Source: Prevotella sp.
Lineage (GTDB): Bacteria > Bacteroidota > Bacteroidia > Bacteroidales > Bacteroidaceae
Assembly (NCBI GenBank): GCA_017960525.1
Contig: JAGCZA010000025.1
Coordinates: 1-52,538, forward strand
DNA length: 52,538 nucleotides
Reading direction: 5' to 3'
The notes under the pieces were generated by a model, which searched no databases, had not been told where the DNA came from, and saw only the letters and a list, made by a program, of their open reading frames with translations. This document shows, piece after piece, positions 32,401 to 39,174 of the stretch. Both the position numbers and the translations under genes were made by a program. How positions within the stretch are numbered: the first letter of the stretch is position 1; each line of letters opens with the position of its first letter.

Positions 32401-34407
32401 CACGGTGCCACTTACCTCGTCTACGATAAACCTCTCGCTGGTGATGTCGCCATCGGTACTTTCGTTGCTCGATGTGGCTTCGTCCATAGCGTTGAAGTTG
32501 AAGGTGACACCCAAATTCTCAGAAACAGTGTAGTCCTTGATGTGGTACCACTGAATCTCAGTAGAATTGGTCTCACCACCACCGTAGTAGATGCTCTGGA
32601 TACCCAGGTTGTTCCAGTCGGCAGAATAGAGGCCGTTCAGGTAAATCTGAGTGTCGTAGAAGTCATACTGCTCTGTGAATCCGTAAGGAATCTCAGTCAG
32701 ATCCTCAGTCAGATATGTATGAGTAGCCGGCGTGAAGGTCAGCGGAGCAATCTCGCCCTCAATGTCGGTGTAAATCATGTACGACAACTTTGAGGTAGAG
32801 AGACCCTCACCATTGACATCTACTACAGGCACATTGAAGTTGAAATACCAACCGTATTGGCCGTTAGTCAGAGCGGTTATAGATGGGTCAGCAGGCATAA
32901 CAGCCTTCTCAACGACCTTCTTAATCACTGGGTTGAAATAGTGGCCATCGTAGTACTGATCACCTAAAACGCCAAAGATTTCACCCTCAGCGGTGTATGT
33001 GTCGGCCTCTGCATCGTAGGTGAATACGGCCTCGCCATTATAGAAAGCGTATGACTCATAGTCATAGTATTCACCAACATACTGCATTTCAGGGAATGTC
33101 ACGGTGTTGCCGTCCTTCGTACCCTTCACCCAAGCCTCTGGGATGTAATAGCTGAAGCCCTGGACATAGACATCGTTGCCATCGACAGCCACATGAACAG
33201 TAACGGCACCCGTATCGCCATTTTCATCTTCATAGAACATGCTGTATTCGTCAGCCTCCACGCCTTCTGGCAGCTCAACCACTGTGAGCGGCTCGACGGG
33301 AGTGAATGTGCTGCCCTCTACATAGTAGGGAGTCAGGCTGTAGCCATCGTACTGACCACCTGAAAGGACTCTGCAAAGCCAAGGATAGATGGAAATGGTG
33401 CCAACTTCTACATTTACAATACCGTAGATGTCGTCATAATACCATCCGGCTTCATACTGTTCGTCGCCCTCATAATAGAACAGGCCATAAAGGACATAGT
33501 CACCATACGAGGATGTTCCGGCAAGCTGTCCACCATCAATCACAAAGTAGTCTCCGTCCTCGTCGTTATACAAAGTACCCTTGAGGTCTTTTGTAAACAT
33601 GCCCGAAATGACGATTGGCTCGCCAACGGCTTCTTCAGCACCTTCGACGCTATAAGCCACTTCAATGCTGTTGATCTGGCTGTTTGCAGCGATAGCAACG
33701 ACCACCTGCTTTGCTTCACCAGTCCAAGTGGCAACCTTGGCCTCGGCATCGTTAGCAATAGCATCTTCGCCTACGGTGTTAGCTCCCCACTTTCCGTTGT
33801 GGTTGAACACAATCTGGGTCATCACAAAGCCCTCAGGAACCTCGAAGGTCAGCGTGCCGCTGTAGACGCGCAACTGGGGACCGGCAGTAGTGCTCCAGAA
33901 ACGGTTGGGGCTGCTCACACCTTCATCCTTCGGCGAAATGGTCAGAGCCACACCGCCTTCGGTAAGGGTCTCTTCCTGAGTAATGTCACCGTCATTAGTG
34001 GCATTAGTTGATGTAGGCACATCCATCTCGTTGAAGTCGAATGTGGCTTCAAACTCTGTGGGCTCTGCCTCACCGAGAGCGATGGTGACATGGGCTGAAC
34101 CTGCGGTTGTCGTGAGCGACTCAAGGTCTGTTGATGTCTCACTTGCCTGCTCAAAATCCCACTGGTAGTCACCCACCAGGTCGGCGGCTGTAATTGCCTT
34201 CTTCGGGGCGCGAGCCTTTGCTTTTGCACCCTTCAGGGCTTGCTTGGCCAAACCAGCAGGAGCCTGCTTGGCATTGAACTGCTTCCCCATCTGCACACTG
34301 GCCTGTTTAGGCGCGAAAGGCAGCGGAGTGAATTGCTTCTTCGGCCCGGCGGCGAATGTCACCACGGCGCATAGAAGAGCAATCAACAAGAATGTAACTT
34401 TCTTCAT
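29449..34407 (-). CDS. Giant modular secreted surface protein, 1652 aa
   Basis: Signal peptide MKKVTFLLIALLCAVVTFAA, then a basic Ala/Lys linker. Internal repeats are clear. Module A is at about 122 and 636 (FN.MD..TS.N...DGDIT ... FW.TTAGPQLR.YSG). Module B is at about 377, 1067, 1214 and 1352 (P.g.....Y ... dVYlQG..YY.P.AWVKGT). Module C is at about 504 and 1486 (PADP.IT, YGGGETN). A choice-of-anchor-J/cleaved-adhesin domain lies at about 779-962 (NYLVSPKV, WYKYTVDMS, IIVDDISFG), then an Ig-like stretch. The tail IFDLQGRRIDKPGKG...NGKKVVLK matches other secreted proteins here. Probable adhesin; no enzymatic site seen. Confidence 0.82.
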   Translation of the reverse strand: MKKVTFLLIALLCAVVTFAAGPKKQFTPLPFAPKQASVQMGKQFNAKQAPAGLAKQALKGAKAKARAPKKAITAADLVGDYQWDFEQASETSTDLESLTTTAGSAHVTIALGEAEPTEFEATFDFNEMDVPTSTNATNDGDITQEETLTEGGVALTISPKDEGVSSPNRFWSTTAGPQLRVYSGTLTFEVPEGFVMTQIVFNHNGKWGANTVGEDAIANDAEAKVATWTGEAKQVVVAIAANSQINSIEVAYSVEGAEEAVGEPIVISGMFTKDLKGTLYNDEDGDYFVIDGGQLAGTSSYGDYVLYGLFYYEGDEQYEAGWYYDDIYGIVNVEVGTISIYPWLCRVLSGGQYDGYSLTPYYVEGSTFTPVEPLTVVELPEGVEADEYSMFYEDENGDTGAVTVHVAVDGNDVYVQGFSYYIPEAWVKGTKDGNTVTFPEMQYVGEYYDYESYAFYNGEAVFTYDAEADTYTAEGEIFGVLGDQYYDGHYFNPVIKKVVEKAVMPADPSITALTNGQYGWYFNFNVPVVDVNGEGLSTSKLSYMIYTDIEGEIAPLTFTPATHTYLTEDLTEIPYGFTEQYDFYDTQIYLNGLYSADWNNLGIQSIYYGGGETNSTEIQWYHIKDYTVSENLGVTFNFNAMDEATSSNESTDGDITSERFIVDEVSGTVLYISPKTEDATTENRFWDTTAGPQLRMYSGALGITAPSGYNITKVVFNYAKWNDGNTPEHGELVNDANAKAATWTSDYAVGRMSVYLTIAGNTQINSIDVTLKAEGSEVSEAIDPDGITYTFDDGLLGDWTTIDADGDGYTWMNTSATSNALIAHNGSDNAVFSQSYDNNVGPLTPDNYLVSPKVKLGSEFSFYAVAQDASYPAEHFGVFVSTTGKKVEDFEMVDEWTLTAARGNGAKFNAPGVFRGPKKVQGNWYKYTVDMSAYEGQEGYVAIRHFDCTDNFYIIVDDISFGKPEYEIVPEEGVVESLGEFTITFNKYDVVLTADAGATLTNTSGTVQTTTVAVENNTLTINFEETTEPGKYTLIVTGVTNADNEPIDLSFNYTIEEPDVLVELPEGVTPIEYTLTAAGATSQSDIDIEDTKLVAFDGTDVYLQGLAYYFPDAYVKGELTADNQIVVPSGRFVGEDEYGVEYIVALGVDEEGYFIDAENIVFDYDAESGVISLAEGSYYGESSTKDSQSLWDYFEEATYTPGAYVLPDVVEAPEGLETETWYLAAKDSDDKAVRANEVQIGIDGTDMYIQGICTYLPEAWVKGTIDQENQTVTFASGQFYGVYNDQYRLFFVGYDSDTEDIADVVFTLDKENNVMTTDQWIVLNGKQDEFSVYDYYYDVVISKEKPEVPEAIVAPEDLVTEAYQFKGYDTYYKEDVTGEVQVGFYGENQVYIQGLSGYVEDAWVVGTLEGNTLTIPETYLGIYESWFGDSEVFFSGATFVYDSEAQTFTSEDGFVSYETPEDEYWMDEYSNVVLTKLNDVAATPADPEITDFVGTGSLPKVKFNIPLEDVDGNPLLSSKVAYQFFIDKGEGEEALVLTTDLYKELDEDMSEIPYTFSDDWDIYNDHIYLNQSEEELQSWKKLGLQSIYYGGGETNKSNIVWFNVEEYWEVVTGIAGVKADNQQTVIFDLQGRRIDKPGKGLYIVNGKKVVLK

Positions 34408-34534
34408 AAGCTAAAAATTTAATTGTTAATAAAAGGGTTGAAAATTTCTTTCTTCGTCGAAATATTCTGCAAAGATACAGAAAATCCGCGTTATGGGAAC
34501 TGCGGATTACGTTAAAAAAGCAAAAAACGGCCTT

Positions 34535-35188
34535 TTAAAGGAAGAAAATGGCCTCTGGACCCATGTTTAGCAGGAGGTCAAGAATGGAAAGATTGGGCAG
34601 GAAGCCGTGCTTTAGGGCATAAACCTGATAGTAGGTTTGCGGCTGAAATGAGGGGTCTGGCAAGGGGTGTTTGGGGTTGATGGCCTCGCGGAAGTCGTCG
34701 GCTGGGGAGCCGTCGGCCAGCGGCACCGCCGGCACCGAAAGGGGGACGGGACTGACGGTGGCGGGACGATGGAAGTCGGTGGTACGTTGCACGCTGGGCT
34801 GAATGTCGAGCAACTCGCACATCTTCAGGCAGATGGCCTCGTTGAAGTCGATGAGCCGCTCCCACCGCCGCTCTGTGAAGAAGGGGCGGAGGTCATCCTC
34901 ATAATAGTCGAAGAAGGGCGACTCGCCGTAGGCCGACTGCAAGGCCTGCCAATGGTGGTGCCGCCAATTACCGTGGTCGCTCAGCCGCACCTCGCCAATG
35001 GCCGGGTTTGAAGTGTCAATAGGAACGGTGAGCGCCTGCAGTCCTTGGGTGGTGGCGATGATGCAGCGGTTGCGGAAGGTCTGTTTGCGGAACGACTCGT
35101 GTTGGTCGATGAGCACGCGGTCGTAGCGGTACAGTTTCTGATACCACTGCACAGGCCCGAAATAAGTGGTCGCCAGGAGTGCAGTCAT
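34535..35188 (-). CDS. WbqC-family protein
   Basis: Start at MTALLATTYFGPVQWYQKLY (35188); an upstream TTG would place the start inside the hairpin. WbqC proteins share FGPVQWY..LY, RN.C.I....G.Q.LTVP(I/V) and W...H...L...Y..SP.F..Y, all present (FRNRCIIATTQGLQALTVPI, HWQALQSAYGESPFFDYY). Some members act in O-antigen sugar aminotransfer or acyl transfer. The function here is unproven. Length (217 aa) is normal. Confidence 0.85.
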   Translation of the reverse strand: MTALLATTYFGPVQWYQKLYRYDRVLIDQHESFRKQTFRNRCIIATTQGLQALTVPIDTSNPAIGEVRLSDHGNWRHHHWQALQSAYGESPFFDYYEDDLRPFFTERRWERLIDFNEAICLKMCELLDIQPSVQRTTDFHRPATVSPVPLSVPAVPLADGSPADDFREAINPKHPLPDPSFQPQTYYQVYALKHGFLPNLSILDLLLNMGPEAIFFL

Positions 35189-35200
35189 GCTAATACGAGG

Positions 35201-35250
35201 AAACAAATTCCCGTAATTCACGTGAGAATGACAATTACGGGAATTTGTTT
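35201..35250 (-). terminator. Perfect 18-bp hairpin between GH51 and wbqC
   Basis: AAACAAATTCCCGTAATT (35201-35218) pairs exactly with AATTACGGGAATTTGTTT (35233-35250). It follows the stop of the GH51 gene on the minus strand and has terminal T residues both ways. Confidence 0.75.
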
Positions 35251-35260
35251 CAGACAACAA

Positions 35261-37273
35261 TTACTTCTTGATTCTGTAGAGGCGGAAGGTCATAGGCGGC
35301 AACTGGTCGGTGAGTGTGGCCGCCTTCTTGCCAGCCTCAACCTTGGCAGAGCCTGACTTTGGCGTAATTTTTTCGGGCTGGTCGAGCGTGTTCTCGTCGT
35401 CCATAGAGCCGTTGTGGCTGAGGGTGAGCGTGGTGGCAGTGCGGTCGCCCTTGATGCCCACGAGGTTGAGGGTGACAGGCTGCGGCTGCTTCGACGTGTT
35501 CACCACTTTGACCACAATTTCGTCGGCATCCTTGTCGAAGACGCCGGAGGCGAAGAGGCCGTCCTGGCCCTCCTGCCCGGCCACGGGCTTGCCGTTCATA
35601 GTGAGTTGGAGCACGTTGGTACCTCGGTTCATAGCGAACATCTGCTGCACGTAGTAACTGACGGAGCGGAAGGAGCGCAGATTGTCGTACCAAATGGCAT
35701 CGGGACGCCACTGCCAGCCCTCAACGTGGGCGAAGAGCGGGGCGTAGGTGGCCATGTGGACGAGGTCGGCATTGCGCTCAATGCCCGTCATGTGGGCGGC
35801 CTCGTAGAGCGAGGTCTCGAAGTGGTTCCACTTCTTGCCCTTCCCGTGGCAGGCATATTCGCCGGCAAAGACGCGGGGCCCCTTGCGGTCGTAGGAGTCG
35901 TAGCGCAGGCCGTGGCTGAGGAACCACTCCTCGTTGCGGTAGTAGTGCTCGTCGTAGAGGTCGACCTTCAGTTCCTTCATACGCGGCTGCAGAAGGTCGA
36001 AGTCCCAGCCCTCAGAGTTCGGGCCTGTGGTGCCGATGAGTTTCAGCGTGGGGTATTTGGCGCGCAGGGCATCGTTGAACTTCTTCAGGCGCTCGGTGAA
36101 GACGGGGCCATAGCCGCCGTGCTTCTCGTCGTAGTCCCACTGCTCGTTGCCCACGCCGAGGAACTTCAGGTTGAAGGGCTGCGGGTGGCCCATATCGGCA
36201 CGCACCTTGCCCCATTTCGTAGTCACGTCGCCATTAGCAAACTCCACCAGGTCGAGAGCGTCCTGAATATAACTGTCGAGTTGGTCAACAGGTACGTGCA
36301 CGCCAGCCTGAGTGGGGTCGGGGTTCTGGAACTGGCACGAGAGACCGCACGAAATGACAGGCAGAGGCTCGCAGCCGAAGTCCTCGCAGAGTTGGAAGAA
36401 CTCGTAGAAGCCGAGGCCATACGACTGGTAATAATCGGGGAAGTAGCGGCTGGTGAAGGTGTAGTGCCAGCGGTTCTCGTTCAGCGGGCGGTTCTCCACC
36501 GGGCCAACGCTGTTCTTCCACTGGTAGCGGGTCTCCAGGTCGGTACCCTCGACAATGCAGCCGCCAGGGAAACGGAACACGCCGGGATGCATATCGAAGA
36601 GGGCCTGTGCCAGGTCGCGGCGCATACCGTTCTCACGGCCTTTCCACGTATCGGTGGGGAAGAGCGAGACGTGCTCCAAGTCGGTCGTCACCTGGCTGTC
36701 GCCCCACACGCGGAGGTGGGCCTTGTCAAAAGTGCGGCGGGGCTTGATGATGGCCGTGTATTTCTTCCATTCCTTGCCGCTGATGTCGACGCTGGTGTTG
36801 CCCAGTTTCTGGTCGTCGCTCATGGTGGCGTTGTCCACCAGGTCTATCCACAGTTTGGCCTTGCCGCCGTCGGGCACACGCGCCCAGACTGAGAAACGGT
36901 ATTCCTGGCCGCCCTTCACGCCGATGCCGAAGAAACCGTGGTTTTCAATCATCGTGTGCTTGTCGCGATGGCCGGCCGGGGCCAGGCGCACATAGTGCGG
37001 GTTGCGGTCGAAGGGGCCGTCGTCCTTCAGCGTCACTTTGCCCGAAATGTCCCATCCTGCGAAGTGGTTGGGAAATTCGAAGGAGCGGTTCATTACCAGT
37101 TCGGCATAGAGTCCGCCGTCGGCGGCGTAGTTGATGTCTTCAAAGAAGATGCCGTACATGGTGCTCTGGACGGGTGCGCCCAACTTCTTCGTCTGCACGT
37201 CCATCACGTGCTGTGCGTTGGCGGAAAGCGTGGCTGCCAATGCAAAAGCAAGGGAAAAGAGAGTTGTTTTCAT
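35261..37273 (-). CDS. Secreted alpha-L-arabinofuranosidase, GH51
   Basis: Signal peptide MKTTLFSLAFALAATLSANA. A carbohydrate-binding-like beta domain (FAGWDISGKVTL...) precedes the GH51 barrel with FRFPGGCIVEGTDLE, the acid/base glutamate in GVGNEQWDYDEKHGG and the nucleophile in VFAGEYACHG. A C-terminal all-beta domain follows (FDKDADEIVVKVVN). It releases arabinose from arabinan or arabinoxylan in the periplasm or outside. Residues are intact. Confidence 0.93.
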   Translation of the reverse strand: MKTTLFSLAFALAATLSANAQHVMDVQTKKLGAPVQSTMYGIFFEDINYAADGGLYAELVMNRSFEFPNHFAGWDISGKVTLKDDGPFDRNPHYVRLAPAGHRDKHTMIENHGFFGIGVKGGQEYRFSVWARVPDGGKAKLWIDLVDNATMSDDQKLGNTSVDISGKEWKKYTAIIKPRRTFDKAHLRVWGDSQVTTDLEHVSLFPTDTWKGRENGMRRDLAQALFDMHPGVFRFPGGCIVEGTDLETRYQWKNSVGPVENRPLNENRWHYTFTSRYFPDYYQSYGLGFYEFFQLCEDFGCEPLPVISCGLSCQFQNPDPTQAGVHVPVDQLDSYIQDALDLVEFANGDVTTKWGKVRADMGHPQPFNLKFLGVGNEQWDYDEKHGGYGPVFTERLKKFNDALRAKYPTLKLIGTTGPNSEGWDFDLLQPRMKELKVDLYDEHYYRNEEWFLSHGLRYDSYDRKGPRVFAGEYACHGKGKKWNHFETSLYEAAHMTGIERNADLVHMATYAPLFAHVEGWQWRPDAIWYDNLRSFRSVSYYVQQMFAMNRGTNVLQLTMNGKPVAGQEGQDGLFASGVFDKDADEIVVKVVNTSKQPQPVTLNLVGIKGDRTATTLTLSHNGSMDDENTLDQPEKITPKSGSAKVEAGKKAATLTDQLPPMTFRLYRIKK

Positions 37274-37406
37274 TGTTCAGATTTACTAATGTTTTAAGTC
37301 TACACGTGCAAAATTAGTTAAAACTTTGTAAATGTGCAAAACTATATGGGGGAAAACCATTACTTTTGTAACTCTTTAACGAATTTTCCTCTAAAACTTC
37401 GCGTCA

Positions 37407-38798
37407 ATGGAAACCATCAACGACTTTTTCATGCTATTCAGTTCCCTGCTTTGGGGCTGGCCAATGGTTGTACTGCTGCTGGGCACTCACGTCTTTCTGA
37501 CGTTCCGCTTGGGCGTGCCGCAGCGTAAGCTGCTGACGGGCATCCGCCTCTCCATAAAGCGCGACGACGGTGCCAGCGGCGACGTGAGCCAGTTTGGCGC
37601 CTTGGCCACGGCTCTGGCCGCCACCATCGGCACGGGCAACATCGTGGGAGTGGCTACGGCGGTGGCCCTTGGCGGTCCGGGAGCGGTGCTGTGGTGCTGG
37701 CTGACGGGCATCTTCGGTATGGCCACCAAATATGCCGAGGGGCTGCTGGCAGTGAAGTACCGTGTGAAAGGCCGTGACGGACGCACATACGGCGGCCCGA
37801 TGTATGCCTTGGAGCGTGGCTTGGGTATGAAGTGGTTGGCAATACTTTTCGCCGTATTCACGGCCTTGGCCTCGTTTGGCATCGGCTGCACCGTTCAGGC
37901 CAACAGCATCGCTCTGCTGGCCAACGAGACCTTCGGCATCCCCACCTGGGTCGTGGGCATCTTCGTCTGCCTGCTCACAGCAGTGGTCATCCTGGGGGGG
38001 GTGAAGTCGATTGCCCGCGTGTGTACGTTTTTGGTGCCCTTTATGGCTTTTTTCTATGTGATAGGTTGCATTGTCATTCTGGTGATGAACGCCCCCTTTG
38101 TCTGGCCGGCACTGAAACTCATTGTCACCTCGGCCTTCAACCCCTCTGCTGCCGGCGGCGGTTTTGTGGGCGCGACGGTGATGATGGCCGCCCGTTATGG
38201 CATTGCACGAGGGCTTTTCAGCAACGAGAGTGGTATGGGTTCGGCACCCATCGTGGCCGCCGCCGCACAGACGCGCAATCCCGTGAGGCAGGCGCTCGTC
38301 TCGGCCACAGGCACCTTCTGGGACACGGTCATCATCTGTGCGATGACGGGCCTTGTGCTGGTGAGCAGCATCATGGCCTATCCCGACATCAGTTACAGCG
38401 ACGGGGCAGCTCTGACCAAAGTGGCCTTCTCAAAGATTCCCGTTGTGGGTGCGCCGCTGCTCACCTTCGGCATACTCACCTTCGCCTTCAGCACCATCTT
38501 GGGCTGGAGTTACTATGGCGAAAGTGCCGTGAACTACATCGAGCGCCAGCGGGCCAACCGCTTCTACCGCGTGCTCTTCATCGTGGCTCTCTTCTTCGGT
38601 TGCATCATCAGCCTCGACATCATCTGGAACATCGCCGACTGCATGAACGCCTTAATGGCCATTCCCAATCTGGTGGCCCTGTTGCTGCTCAGTGGCGTGG
38701 CCGCCCGCGAAACCCGCAAATACCTATGGAACGGCAGTCTGGACGACGAAATGCCGGAGGAGGAAATGGAAGCCCAAAATAAGGGGGTCAGTCGATAA
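37407..38798 (+). CDS. Sodium:alanine/glycine symporter (AGCS family)
   Basis: A transporter with about 11 membrane segments. The family signature is GDVSQFGALATALAATIGTGNIVGVATA, followed by GGPMYALERGLGMKWLA and RGLFSNESGMGSAPIVAAAA. It takes up alanine, glycine or related amino acids with Na+. The last few codons (GVSR) and the stop lie inside a repeat that starts at 38785, so the original C-terminus may have been overwritten. A run of eight G at 37994-38001 is a potential slippage site. Confidence 0.92.
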   Translation: METINDFFMLFSSLLWGWPMVVLLLGTHVFLTFRLGVPQRKLLTGIRLSIKRDDGASGDVSQFGALATALAATIGTGNIVGVATAVALGGPGAVLWCWLTGIFGMATKYAEGLLAVKYRVKGRDGRTYGGPMYALERGLGMKWLAILFAVFTALASFGIGCTVQANSIALLANETFGIPTWVVGIFVCLLTAVVILGGVKSIARVCTFLVPFMAFFYVIGCIVILVMNAPFVWPALKLIVTSAFNPSAAGGGFVGATVMMAARYGIARGLFSNESGMGSAPIVAAAAQTRNPVRQALVSATGTFWDTVIICAMTGLVLVSSIMAYPDISYSDGAALTKVAFSKIPVVGAPLLTFGILTFAFSTILGWSYYGESAVNYIERQRANRFYRVLFIVALFFGCIISLDIIWNIADCMNALMAIPNLVALLLLSGVAARETRKYLWNGSLDDEMPEEEMEAQNKGVSR

Positions 38799-38875
38799 TT
38801 CTGGTACCTATTGCCTAAATTGTGCGCAGCCATTCCCCTCCCATCAAGGGGAGGGGCAGGGGTGGGGTCTGTAAT
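38785..38875 (+). repeat. 91-bp repeat with hairpin and G-quadruplex motif, copy 1
   Basis: GGGTCAGTCGATAATT begins a segment that recurs at 51890-51979. It contains the hairpin CCCCTCCC...GGGGAGGGG, then GGGGAGGGGCAGGGGTGGGG (38848-38867), four runs of four G. It starts inside the AGCS symporter gene. Confidence 0.88.
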
Positions 38876-38900
38876 TTCTTGTCAGCCAAAAAGATACTGA

Positions 38901-38936
38901 CCCCACCCCCAACCCCTCCCCTTCAGGGGCGGGGAG
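38901..38936 (-). repeat. Inverted partner of the hairpin/G-run repeat
   Basis: Read on the minus strand it shows a hairpin (CCCCGCCCCTGAAGGGG) and then G-runs GGGGAGGGGTTGGGGGTGGGG-type at 38901-38921. It faces copy 1 across about 30 bp. Confidence 0.8.
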
Positions 38937-38976
38937 CTGTTGCGCCGTGATGCACCGAAGGAAACGACTGACCCAA

Positions 38977-39039
38977 AGTTTGGACGAACCAAACTATGAG
39001 TTTGCTCCGTCCAAACTCCCAGTTTGGTTCGTCCAAACT
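38977..39039. repeat. Inverted repeat pair upstream of the GH115 gene
   Basis: AGTTTGGACGAACCAAACT (38977-38995) is exactly complementary to AGTTTGGTTCGTCCAAACT (39021-39039), with further TTTG/CAAA partial copies between them. Each arm is also partly self-complementary. Confidence 0.85.
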
Positions 39040-39174
39040 TTTCCTTTCTTTTCAGAGGCTTCGGCTTTTGGTTGTTTCTGCCCGTTTGGTCGCTTTTTTT
39101 GAACTATTTGAAACGTGGGCAAAAGCCATTGTCGCCAATATCGGCTATTTTTGCAGAAAAATACCGATATTGAT

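Noticed and set aside
35414-36892. 492-codon plus-strand frame
   Set aside because: Opposite to GH51, which has both catalytic glutamates.
37994-38001. Frameshift in the AGCS symporter at a run of eight G
   Set aside because: The frame is continuous and the protein matches the family on both sides, so it is only a potential slippage site.
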